Source: Actinomycetota bacterium (GTDB taxonomy: Bacteria > Actinomycetota > Actinomycetes > Actinomycetales > Microbacteriaceae). Taken from it: a DNA stretch of 7,393 nucleotides. The stretch lies in NCBI GenBank assembly GCA_018895315.1, contig JAHIOK010000229.1:1-7393 (forward strand), written 5' to 3'. The notes beneath the pieces are model-generated. The model made no database searches. It had not been told where the DNA came from and saw only the letters and a program-made list of their open reading frames with translations. Numbering within the stretch: the stretch's first letter is position 1; every line of letters starts with the position of its first letter. A program made the translations under genes and the position numbers. Shown here piece by piece: positions 1 to 5,823 of the stretch.

Positions 1-316
1 CGATCGTGTAGAAGATCTCGATCGGCATGTTGTAGCGCAGCTGCGCGGGAAGGCCGGTCTGTCCGCGGCGACGACGGTAGGCGATCATCGCGAAGATCGT
101 CAGACCCCAGGTGATGACACCGACAATCAGCAGCACGATCCACGAGTTGACCCAGAGACCGGCGACCATGTCCGTGTGGTTGGTGGCGGCCTGGCCATCC
201 TCGGTGAAACCGGGGAGGAAACCATGCAGCTCCGTGGGGGTGCAACCCGCGAGGGTGACCGCCGTGGCGATCCCCACCGGGACTGCTACCCAGCGAAGGA
301 GACGTTTCGAGGGCAC
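1..316 (-). CDS. ctaC: Cytochrome c oxidase subunit II, N-terminal part (cut by window edge)
   Basis: This is the first 105 residues of subunit II of the aa3-type terminal oxidase, the membrane subunit that carries CuA and takes electrons from cytochrome c. Residues 1-25 form a lipoprotein signal peptide: basic SKRLLR, a hydrophobic stretch, then lipobox LAGC with the acylated Cys at 25. A first transmembrane helix lies at about 57-79 and is followed by a basic RRRR stop-transfer segment. The YNMPIEIFYTI motif, typical of the approach to the second helix in this family, runs into the window edge, so the CuA domain is not visible. The GTG at 316 is chosen because GGGAAAGG (323-330) sits 6 nt upstream and the signal peptide starts directly after it. 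The gene lies downstream of erpA on the same strand, with its own candidate promoter at 354-359. The family call is firm; the CuA ligands cannot be checked here. Confidence 0.93.
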   Translation of the reverse strand, partial: MPSKRLLRWVAVPVGIATAVTLAGCTPTELHGFLPGFTEDGQAATNHTDMVAGLWVNSWIVLLIVGVITWGLTIFAMIAYRRRRGQTGLPAQLRYNMPIEIFYTI

Positions 317-333
317 TGTGCACCTTTCCCGGG

Positions 334-352
334 ACGAGCAAATGACACTCGT
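334..352. repeat. Inverted repeat at the predicted ctaC transcription start
   Basis: ACGAG (334-338) and CTCGT (348-352) are perfect 5-nt inverted arms separated by 9 nt. Two G-T wobbles could extend the stem in RNA. The repeat abuts the TAGAAT -10 box (354-359) and covers the expected start site near 347. It could be an operator half-site pair or a hairpin at the 5' end of the ctaC mRNA. It does not include the ribosome binding site (323-330). Five-base arms are short enough to occur by chance. Confidence 0.3.
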
Positions 353-353
353 T

Positions 354-359
354 ATTCTA
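354..359 (-). promoter_or_regulatory. Candidate -10 box for ctaC
   Basis: TAGAAT on the minus strand matches the actinobacterial sigma-A type -10 hexamer at 5 of 6 positions, and stands out as an A/T island in a G/C-rich gap. Transcription would start near 347, giving a leader of about 30 nt before the GTG at 316. I see no convincing -35 hexamer at the usual spacing; weak -35 boxes are common in this phylum. The same hexamer precedes erpA at 888-893. Confidence 0.5.
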
Positions 360-446
360 GGGCAACCTCTCACCGGATTCAGGCCATCCGTCCAGCGGCG
401 ACCTGTGTCGAGGCACGTTACTGAGCGCCGGGAAGGCACGACAGAA

Positions 447-467
447 CACCGGCCGCGACGCCGGGTG
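447..467 (-). terminator. Possible weak hairpin terminator after erpA
   Basis: Thirteen bases past the erpA stop codon, the minus strand reads CACCCGGC, a 6-nt loop, then GCCGGTG. This gives a 5-bp G/C stem that extends by two more pairs across one bulged C. The sequence after it (TTCTGTCG) has only a poor U-run, so it may be a pause or RNA-stability hairpin rather than a true intrinsic terminator. Its position between erpA and the separate ctaC promoter fits a partial terminator. Confidence 0.3.
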
Positions 468-479
468 AGGAGCTGCGAA

Positions 480-845
480 TCAGTGGAAGCTGTCGCCGCA
501 GGCGCAGCTGCCGGCAGCGTTGGGGTTGTCGATCGTGAAGCCCTGCTCCGAGATCGTGTCCTTGAAGTCGATGGACGCGCCGTCGAGGTAAGGAACGCTC
601 ATGTCATCGATGATGACCTCGACCCCATCGAAATCGACGGTCTTGTCACCATCGAGCATGCGCTCGTCGAAGTAGAGCTGGTAGATCAGGCCGGAGCATC
701 CACCGGGCTGAACGGCGACGCGCAGACGAAGATCATCGCGGCCTTCCTGCCCGAGCAGGCTCTTCACCTTCACCGCGGCGGCATCCGTGAGCTGGACGCC
801 GTGGGCGCGGACGATCTGGTCGGTCGACAGGGTGGTGTCGGTCAT
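480..845 (-). CDS. erpA: A-type iron-sulfur cluster carrier/insertion protein ErpA
   Basis: This 121-residue protein is a full-length member of the HesB/IscA/SufA/ErpA family, which carries Fe-S clusters from the assembly scaffold to cytoplasmic apo-proteins. The three conserved cluster-ligand cysteines are present: C50 in QPGGCSGLIY, and C114 and C116 in the C-terminal GSCACGDSF signature. The core beta domain (about 17-105) has the expected spacing. The ATG at 845 has a strong Shine-Dalgarno, AGAAGGAG, at 850-857, 4 nt upstream. The short Thr/Ser-rich N-terminal extension (1-15) is usual for actinobacterial members. It lies 74 nt downstream of the peptidase gene with its own TAGAAT box, and directly upstream of ctaC. 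The latter placement, next to respiratory-chain genes, fits a role in maturing respiratory Fe-S proteins, though subunit II itself binds copper. Assignment to ErpA rather than SufA or IscA is by actinobacterial convention; the family is certain. Confidence 0.93.
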   Translation of the reverse strand: MTDTTLSTDQIVRAHGVQLTDAAAVKVKSLLGQEGRDDLRLRVAVQPGGCSGLIYQLYFDERMLDGDKTVDFDGVEVIIDDMSVPYLDGASIDFKDTISEQGFTIDNPNAAGSCACGDSFH

Positions 846-887
846 GACGCTCCTTCTGGGCGGGCCGGCTGTGCAGCGGACATGTCG

Positions 888-893
888 ATTCTA
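888..893 (-). promoter_or_regulatory. Candidate -10 box for erpA
   Basis: TAGAAT on the minus strand lies in the 74-nt gap between the peptidase stop codon and erpA. It predicts a start near 881 and a leader of about 36 nt containing the AGAAGGAG ribosome binding site. It matches the consensus at 5 of 6 positions and is identical to the ctaC hexamer. No clear -35 is visible. Read-through from the peptidase gene is also possible because no terminator is seen in the gap. Confidence 0.45.
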
Positions 894-919
894 CGCGTGG
901 TGGACGCGAGAGGACGCGG

Positions 920-2314
920 TCACGCGGATCGCGTATCCAGATTCTCCAGGAGGAGGGCCTCAGCGAGGAGCGCATGACGGAACGTATCAAGATGCAACGA
1001 CTCGTTCGGGCTGTGGGCGCGGGAATGCGGGTCCTCCACGCCCGTAACGAGGATCTGGGCACCGGGGAACTCCCGCACGAGGTCGGAGATGAAGGGGATC
1101 GATCCTCCGACGCCGAGGTCGACGGGGGCGACCCCGTACCCCTCATGCAAGGCCTCGCGGGCGGAAGCGACGGCCCAGCCGCTCGTATCGACGAGGAAGC
1201 CGTCACCGAAATCAACATCGGTGAACTCCAGCTGTGCACCGAACGGGGCGTGTGCACGCAGATGCGCCTCGACGGCGTCGAAGGCCTCGTGCGCCGGCTG
1301 GCCGGGGGCGACTCGTGCACTGATGACGACAGAGATCTCGGGGCTGAGGGTGTTCGAGGCGTTACGGACACTCGGCGCGTCGATGCCGGTGATGGTGATG
1401 GACGGCTTGTTCCAGATTCGGCTGAGGATCGCGTCGCGCCCGATGGGCTCGACACCTTCAGGCAGACCGGCCTCGTCGCGCAGGGTCTCTTCGGAATAGT
1501 CGGGGGTGTCGGCATCGCGCACCGCCATACCTTCCACGGCGACCGCGCCGTCCCGGTCCCAGAGGGTCGCGAGCAGGGTCACGGTCGCCATCATCGCGTC
1601 GGGCACGGCCCCGCCGAACATCCCGGAGTGCGACGCATGATCCAGGGTGCGCACCGTCAGAGTGAACCGCGCATTGCCGCGAAGCGACACGGTGAGCGCT
1701 GGCGTCGCGGCGTCCCAGTTGCCGGAATCCGCGACCACGATGACGTCGGCGCGCAGAGCATCGGCGTTATCGGAAAGGAACGTGGAGAACGAGCGCGAAC
1801 CCGCCTCCTCCTCCCCCTCGATGAACAGGACGACACCGAGATCGAAATCCGCACCGAGCGCGTCCTTCAGCGCGCGAAGCGCTCCGATGTGCGCCATCAC
1901 GCCGGCCTTGTCGTCGGCGGCACCGCGGCCGTACAGGCGTCCGTCGCGCACCGTCGGCTCGAAAGGCGGGGATTCCCAGAGCGACTCGTCGCCGACCGGC
2001 TGAACGTCGTGGTGGGCATACAGCAGAATCGTGGGTCGACCGTTGCGAGCCGGGCGGGTCGCGAGCACCGCCGGCATCCCACGCTCATCCGAATCCGGGA
2101 TGGCCGCGTCACGAATCACGACCGACTCGAACAGCCCGGTCCCCTCCGCCAGCGCTGCCACGGCCTCGGCGCTGCGGCGCACTTCGGCGGGGTCGAAGCC
2201 GGGGAATGCGATCGATGGGATACGCACCAGGGCGCCCAGATCGGCGAGGGCGGCGGGGATCACCGAGGCTGCGGATTCCCGCACCGCCTCGGTTCGGGAC
2301 AGCTCAGAGGTCAT
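920..2314 (-). CDS. M20-family metallopeptidase (dipeptidase-type)
   Basis: This is a 464-residue cytoplasmic zinc hydrolase of the M20/ArgE/DapE/carnosinase family, most like the dipeptidase branch that cleaves short peptides. The di-metal site is readable in order: H101 and D103 in YAHHDVQP, the bridging D134 in GRGAADDKAG, E169/E170 in IEGEEEAGS, D196 in VVADSG, and the late H434 in RAHSPNES. H229 in DHASHSG begins the inserted dimerisation domain (about 205-360), whose WNKPSITITGI and NASNTLSPE segments are also family-typical. There is no signal peptide. The reading frame stays open upstream to 2608, but that extension is Arg/Pro-rich, crosses the divergent gene and lacks a ribosome binding site. 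ATG 2314 is therefore preferred; it lies 7 nt after a TAAGAT box, suggesting a leaderless mRNA. The gene is divergent from the DUF3043 gene and upstream of erpA. Substrate cannot be told from sequence: Xaa-His, Cys-Gly or general dipeptides are all possible. Confidence 0.88.
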   Translation of the reverse strand: MTSELSRTEAVRESAASVIPAALADLGALVRIPSIAFPGFDPAEVRRSAEAVAALAEGTGLFESVVIRDAAIPDSDERGMPAVLATRPARNGRPTILLYAHHDVQPVGDESLWESPPFEPTVRDGRLYGRGAADDKAGVMAHIGALRALKDALGADFDLGVVLFIEGEEEAGSRSFSTFLSDNADALRADVIVVADSGNWDAATPALTVSLRGNARFTLTVRTLDHASHSGMFGGAVPDAMMATVTLLATLWDRDGAVAVEGMAVRDADTPDYSEETLRDEAGLPEGVEPIGRDAILSRIWNKPSITITGIDAPSVRNASNTLSPEISVVISARVAPGQPAHEAFDAVEAHLRAHAPFGAQLEFTDVDFGDGFLVDTSGWAVASAREALHEGYGVAPVDLGVGGSIPFISDLVREFPGAQILVTGVEDPHSRAHSPNESLHLDTFRHALLAEALLLENLDTRSA

Positions 2315-2325
2315 GCGGGTAATCT
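2296..2325 (+). promoter_or_regulatory. Candidate promoter for the DUF3043 gene
   Basis: On the plus strand, GGGACA (2296-2301; four of six matches to TTGACA) is separated by 18 nt from TAATCT (2320-2325). This predicts a start near 2332 and a leader of about 30 nt that carries the GAGGA ribosome binding sequence at 2351-2355 before the GTG at 2362. The -10 shares four bases with the opposing box of the divergent peptidase gene, and the -35 lies inside the peptidase coding sequence. Confidence 0.45.
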
Positions 2326-2327
2326 TA
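2322..2327 (-). promoter_or_regulatory. Candidate -10 box for the peptidase gene, probably leaderless
   Basis: TAAGAT on the minus strand ends 7 nt before the ATG at 2314, so transcription would begin at or within a base of the start codon. No Shine-Dalgarno is present upstream of that ATG (the preceding bases are TACCCGC), which agrees with leaderless translation, a common mode in actinobacteria. No -35 match is evident. The box lies face-to-face with and overlaps the plus-strand TAATCT at 2320-2325. Confidence 0.5.
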
Positions 2328-2361
2328 AAGGGACACCATGACGCAATTCTGAGGATGAACC

Positions 2362-2949
2362 GTGGCAAAGACCCCCGCAGCACCCGCGCCGAACGACGCG
2401 CCGTCCGAAGGCACCACCGTGAACGGTGCCACCCTGACGGGTAAAGGCCACGCGACTCCGACGCGTGCCGAGCAGGAGGCTGCGCGTCGCCGACCGCTCG
2501 TGGCCGACACCAAAGAGGCCAAGGCGCGGGCGAAGGCCGATATCGCCGTACAGCGCGAGAAGGCCCGGATCGGGATGGCTGCCGGTGAGGACAAATACCT
2601 CCCGGCACGCGACAAGGGACCCCAGCGCCGCTTCGTCCGCGACTACGTGGATGCCGGATGGCACATCGGTGAGGCCGTCATGCCGCTGATGGTGCTCGTC
2701 ATCATCGCGACCTTCATCAGCATCGCCGCGATTCAGTACTACTCGTTCATCGCGCTGTGGATCTTCATCGTCTTCGTCATCATCGACATGATCGTGCTGT
2801 CGTTCCGGGTGAAGAAGGCCGTACGCACCAAATTCGGTGCGGATCGGATCGAGAAGGGCCTCGGCTTCTACGCCGCGATGCGTACGATCCAGATGCGGTT
2901 CATGCGCCTGCCCAAGCCGCAGGTGCGTCGCGGCCAGTACCCGGCCTGA
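2362..2949 (+). CDS. DUF3043 family membrane protein
   Basis: This 195-residue protein belongs to the actinobacterial DUF3043 family, whose function is unknown. The N-terminal half (1-100) is soluble: an Ala/Pro/Thr-rich disordered start, then a charged Arg/Lys/Glu-rich stretch (35-95) containing TPTRAEQEAARRRPL and ending in RRFVRDYVDAGW, which is the recognisable family core. Two closely spaced transmembrane helices follow at about 104-124 and 127-148, joined by a very short QYY turn. A basic tail contains FRVKKAVRTKFG and ends RRGQYPA. With two helices and a short turn, both soluble ends should lie on the same side, probably the cytoplasm by the positive-inside rule. The GTG at 2362 has GAGGA at 2351-2355 upstream. 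The gene stands alone on the plus strand, divergent from the peptidase and convergent with pyrD (32-nt gap). No catalytic motif is visible. Confidence 0.85.
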   Translation: MAKTPAAPAPNDAPSEGTTVNGATLTGKGHATPTRAEQEAARRRPLVADTKEAKARAKADIAVQREKARIGMAAGEDKYLPARDKGPQRRFVRDYVDAGWHIGEAVMPLMVLVIIATFISIAAIQYYSFIALWIFIVFVIIDMIVLSFRVKKAVRTKFGADRIEKGLGFYAAMRTIQMRFMRLPKPQVRRGQYPA

Positions 2950-2981
2950 CCTGCGCGGTCAGCGAGCGGGTTGCGACCGGT

Positions 2982-4007
2982 TCAGCGCGCAGCCGCGAGT
3001 CCGCGGTTGATCTGACGTGCCCACAGCGGCCCTCGGTAGAGGAACGCTGTGTAGCCCTGCACGAGGTCGGCGCCGGCATCCAGTCGTGTGCGCACGTCGG
3101 CGGCGGTGTCCACACCGCCCGCCGAGATCACGCAGAACTCCGCAGGCACGACGGAGCGGACGATACTCAGCACTTCGATCGCGCGCGCCTTCAGAGGAGC
3201 GCCGGAGAGCCCGCCCTCCCCCGCGGCGGCGACCACCGCGGGATCGGTGCGTAGTCCCGCACGAGAGATCGTGGTGTTGGTGGCGATGAGGCCTGACAAT
3301 TCCAGCTCGACCGCGAGCCCGGCGATAGCCTCCACATCGTCATCGGAGAGGTCCGGCGCGATCTTCACCAAGAGCGGCGTGGCCCCGGCGGCCTCCCGCA
3401 CCGCGGTGAGCAGCGGTCGGAGCGTCTCGACGGCCTGCAGACCGCGCAGTCCCGGAGTGTTCGGGGATGACACATTGACGACGAGGTAGTCCGCGAGCGG
3501 CGCCAGCAGGCTCGCGCTGCGCACGTAGTCCGCCGTCGCCTCGGAGACGTCGACGACCCGGCTCTTGCCGATGTTCACACCGACGACCGCACGTCGGTTG
3601 CGACGACGGAGGATCTCCAGTCGCTGGGCCGCAGCATCGGCGCCCCGATTATTGAAGCCCATGCGGTTCACGACCGCGCGATCAGGAATGAGGCGGAAAA
3701 GACGCGGTCGCGGATTGCCGTCCTGCGGGATCGCCGTGATCGTGCCGATCTCCACGTGCCCGAAGCCCAGGGCATAGAGCCCGCGAGCGCCCACGACGTC
3801 TTTGTCGAACCCGGCAGCGACACCGAACGGCGAGTCGAAGTCCAGGCCGAGGGCGCGAGTGCGCAGCGAGGGTGCGGGCTTCGTGAATGCCCTCACGACG
3901 GCCGCGAACGGCGCAACGCCCATCATCCGGATCACGCGCATCGCCACGTGGTGCGCGGACTCGGGGTCCATACGTGAGAGGACGGTCCGGAAGAGGAGGG
4001 GATACAT
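2982..4007 (-). CDS. pyrD: Dihydroorotate dehydrogenase (quinone), class 2
   Basis: This 341-residue FMN enzyme oxidises dihydroorotate to orotate in de novo pyrimidine synthesis and passes electrons to membrane quinone. It has the class 2 hallmarks: an amphipathic N-terminal extension (MYPLLFRTVLSRMDPESAHH, about 1-45) that contacts membrane and quinone, and a catalytic serine in VNVSSPNTPGLRGL (S180/S181) instead of the class 1 cysteine. Other conserved blocks are FGVAAGFDKD (61-70), GHVEIGTIT (83-91), NRMGFNNRGAD (114-123), GVNIGKS (143-149), LLVKIAPDLSDDD (212-224), IATNTTISR (241-249), GGLSGAPLK (265-273) and the phosphate-binding ISAGGVDTAADV (294-305). ATG 4007 gives the family-typical N-terminus; the open frame continues upstream but only as an off-frame reading of nrdR. 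The start lies 10 nt after the nrdR stop, with only GGCGGGG abutting the ATG as a poor ribosome binding site. Probably cotranscribed with hisD and nrdR, with a possible internal promoter at 4015-4020. Confidence 0.95.
   Translation of the reverse strand: MYPLLFRTVLSRMDPESAHHVAMRVIRMMGVAPFAAVVRAFTKPAPSLRTRALGLDFDSPFGVAAGFDKDVVGARGLYALGFGHVEIGTITAIPQDGNPRPRLFRLIPDRAVVNRMGFNNRGADAAAQRLEILRRRNRRAVVGVNIGKSRVVDVSEATADYVRSASLLAPLADYLVVNVSSPNTPGLRGLQAVETLRPLLTAVREAAGATPLLVKIAPDLSDDDVEAIAGLAVELELSGLIATNTTISRAGLRTDPAVVAAAGEGGLSGAPLKARAIEVLSIVRSVVPAEFCVISAGGVDTAADVRTRLDAGADLVQGYTAFLYRGPLWARQINRGLAAAR
2991..3008. other. Small G/C hairpin near the convergent DUF3043/pyrD gene ends
   Basis: CCGCG (2993-2997), loop AGTC, CGCGG (3002-3006) forms a perfect 5-bp stem, extendable by a G-T and an A-T pair to 2991-3008. 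It lies just inside the 3' end of pyrD and 42 nt past the DUF3043 stop. It might limit read-through from the plus strand, but it is not followed by a T-run on either strand, so it is a weak terminator candidate at best. The 32-nt gap itself holds nothing clearer. Confidence 0.2.
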
Positions 4008-4014
4008 CCCCGCC

Positions 4015-4020
4015 AGATTA
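4015..4020 (-). promoter_or_regulatory. Possible internal -10 box for leaderless pyrD
   Basis: TAATCT on the minus strand ends exactly 7 nt before the pyrD ATG, the same geometry as the peptidase box at 2322-2327. Its first three bases are the TAA stop codon of nrdR. The absence of a well-spaced Shine-Dalgarno before pyrD favours either leaderless translation from here or coupling to nrdR. The hexamer is a loose match (TAnnnT) with no -35, so chance is a real alternative. Confidence 0.3.
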
Positions 4021-4509
4021 CCGGGAGTCGGAGGTGTCGGCGGACTCGGGGTCGATCGTCCGCGCGTGATCGGCGCGCAGTTGTGCGATCGACGACTCGA
4101 AATCCTCGAGAGACTCGAAGGCCTGATAGACGCTGGCGAACCGCAGATACGCGACTTCGTCGAGCGAGCGGAGCGGACCGAGGATGGCGAGCCCGATGTC
4201 GTTCGTGTCAACCTGCGACGAACCGGTCTGGCGCACCGCCTCCTCGACAGTCTGCGCGAGCACCGCCAGGTCGGCCTCGGTGACCGGGCGCCCCTGGCAG
4301 GCCTTGCGCACGCCGGAGATGACCTTCTCGCGGGTGAACGGCTCGACCACACCCGAGCGCTTGATCACGTTGAGGCTGGCCGTCTCGATCGTCGAGAATC
4401 GACCCCCGCACTGGGGGCACTGACGACGGCGACGGATGCTGAGGCCGTCGTCACTCGTGCGTGAATCGATCACGCGCGAGTCGGAATGGCGGCAGAAAGG
4501 GCAGTGCAT
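4018..4509 (-). CDS. nrdR: Transcriptional repressor NrdR
   Basis: This 163-residue protein is a zinc-ribbon/ATP-cone regulator that senses adenine nucleotides and represses ribonucleotide reductase genes by binding NrdR boxes. The N-terminal zinc ribbon is intact, with C3 and C6 in MHCPFC and C31 and C34 in [11 protein letters not shown]; the linking [15 protein letters not shown] segment is the conserved DNA-contacting part. The ATP-cone covers about 46-136, from [16 protein letters not shown] to [15 protein letters not shown]. The tail (137-163) is acidic/Ser-rich and variable. MHCPFC is the usual family start, so ATG 4509 is secure, yet no Shine-Dalgarno precedes it; the ATG is 12 nt after the hisD stop, so translation may be coupled to hisD or leaderless. 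No ribonucleotide reductase gene is in the window, and I found no NrdR-box pair here, so its targets lie elsewhere. Linkage of nrdR to hisD rather than to nrd genes is, to my knowledge, seen in related actinobacteria. Confidence 0.95.
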   Translation of the reverse strand: MHCPFCRHSDSRVIDSRTSDDGLSIRRRRQCPQCGGRFSTIETASLNVIKRSGVVEPFTREKVISGVRKACQGRPVTEADLAVLAQTVEEAVRQTGSSQVDTNDIGLAILGPLRSLDEVAYLRFASVYQAFESLEDFESSIAQLRADHARTIDPESADTSDSR

Positions 4510-4521
4510 GGCTTCGTAAGA

Positions 4522-5823
4522 CTACGCGTCGAAGCGTGCCTCGACCGCCTCACCGTGAGCTGGCAGCGCCTCGGCATTCGCCAGGGTCACGATCGCCTCG
4601 CGTACGGCGGCCAGCGCGGCATGGTCGTACTCGATGACCTGCTGCGGACGAAGGAACGTCGAGGCCGACAGGCCCGATGAATAGCGCGCCTGACCACCGG
4701 TGGGCAGGATGTGATTGCTGCCTGCCAGATAGTCTCCGAGGCTCACCGGGGTGTGCGCGCCGACGAACACCGCACCGGCGTTGACGAAGTCCTCCGGGTG
4801 CGGATCGTCCAAGTGCAGCTCGAGGTGCTCCGGTGCGTACGCGTTGCTGAAATCGGCTGCTGCCTGCAGGTCGTCCACGAGAACGATGGCGGACTGCGGT
4901 CCTGCCAGCGCCGCGGCGACCCGCCGAGCGTGCCGGGTGCGGACGGCGCGCTCGGCGATCTCGTCGGCCACCGCCGAGGCCAGTCGCTCGGACATCGTCA
5001 CCAGGAGCGCGGCAGCCTGCTCGTCGTGTTCGGCCTGGCTGATGAGATCGGCGGCGACGAGCCGCGCGTCGGCGGAGTCATCGGCAACCACGAGGATCTC
5101 CGTGGCGCCGGCTTCGGAATCCGTGCCGACGAGTCCCGCCACGGCACGCTTGGCGGCGGCGACGAAGTTGTTGCCCGGTCCGGTGACGACGTCGGTCGGA
5201 GCGAGACCGATCCCTTCCACTCCGTGGGCGAGGGCCCCGATCGCTCCGGCACCGCCCATCGCGTAGACCTCGGTGACGCCGAGAAGGTGCGCTGCGGCGA
5301 GGATGACGGGGTGGACTCGGCCGTCCTGGTCACGCTGAGGCGGCGAGGCGAGAGCGACCTCGGTGACGCCGGCGACCTGAGCGGGCACGACGTTCATGAC
5401 CACACTCGACGGGTACACGGCCTTGCCGCCCGGCACGTAGACGCCGACGCGACGCACCGGCTGCCAACGCTGGGTGACGCGTGCACCGGGACCGAGATCG
5501 GTGACCACCGGCACGGGCACCTGCGCGGCAGACGCCTGGCGCACGCGTCGAATCACTTCTTCGAGCGAAGAGCGCACCGCCGGATCGAGTCCCGAGAGCG
5601 CCTCCACGAGGTGCTCGACGGGAACCCGGATCGCGTGACCTTCGACCCCGTCGAACTGCGCCGCCTGCTCGCGCAACGCCGCTTCGCCGCGCTCAGCGAC
5701 ATCGCGCACGATGCGCGCAGCCGTGGCGAGCGCTTCTTCTCTCGCCGCGGCAGCACGAGGAACGGCCGCGAGCAATTCGGTCGCGGAAAGCGAGCGTCCG
5801 CGCAGATCTATTGTGCGAAGCAT
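4522..5823 (-). CDS. hisD: Histidinol dehydrogenase
   Basis: This 433-residue zinc enzyme catalyses the last two steps of histidine synthesis, oxidising L-histidinol via histidinal to histidine with NAD. By alignment with the E. coli enzyme from memory, the zinc ligands are Q263 and H266 (DLISQAEHDEQA), D364 (LGDYLAGSNHILPT) and H423 (LPAHGEAV), and the catalytic pair is E332-H333 in YAPEHLEL. The family blocks VGVYVPGGKAVYPSSV (126-141), YAMGGAGAIGALAHG (187-201) and VTGPGNNFVAAAKR (213-226) are present. At 238-242 the sequence is AGATE where many homologues have AGPSE or AGPTE, a mild variation. ATG 5823 is chosen because the protein begins with the typical LRTIDLRG; it overlaps the upstream stop codon as TGATG. 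The nearest GGAG is 13 nt upstream, so translational coupling to the preceding membrane protein is likely. No other his gene is visible; the rest of the pathway must be elsewhere or beyond the edges. Confidence 0.96.
   Translation of the reverse strand: MLRTIDLRGRSLSATELLAAVPRAAAAREEALATAARIVRDVAERGEAALREQAAQFDGVEGHAIRVPVEHLVEALSGLDPAVRSSLEEVIRRVRQASAAQVPVPVVTDLGPGARVTQRWQPVRRVGVYVPGGKAVYPSSVVMNVVPAQVAGVTEVALASPPQRDQDGRVHPVILAAAHLLGVTEVYAMGGAGAIGALAHGVEGIGLAPTDVVTGPGNNFVAAAKRAVAGLVGTDSEAGATEILVVADDSADARLVAADLISQAEHDEQAAALLVTMSERLASAVADEIAERAVRTRHARRVAAALAGPQSAIVLVDDLQAAADFSNAYAPEHLELHLDDPHPEDFVNAGAVFVGAHTPVSLGDYLAGSNHILPTGGQARYSSGLSASTFLRPQQVIEYDHAALAAVREAIVTLANAEALPAHGEAVEARFDA

Noticed and set aside
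111..977. A plus-strand open frame spanning ctaC, the gap and erpA
   Set aside because: It runs across two well-supported minus-strand genes and their intergenic region, has no family features, and its Arg/Val-rich composition fits a complement frame.
974..2341. A long plus-strand open frame (455 codons) antisense to the M20 peptidase
   Set aside because: It lacks any recognisable domain, is Arg/Gly/His-rich in the way expected of a complement frame in G/C-rich coding DNA, and the opposite strand encodes a complete enzyme with all metal ligands.
2315..2608. N-terminal extension of the M20 peptidase to an upstream start at 2608
   Set aside because: The extra 98 residues are Arg/Pro/Ser-rich with no homologous look, overlap the divergent DUF3043 gene, and have no ribosome binding site; the family N-terminus begins naturally at 2314.
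4510..4521. NrdR box near nrdR
   Set aside because: No pair of the known A/T-rich NrdR box type is present; the region is too short and G/C-rich.
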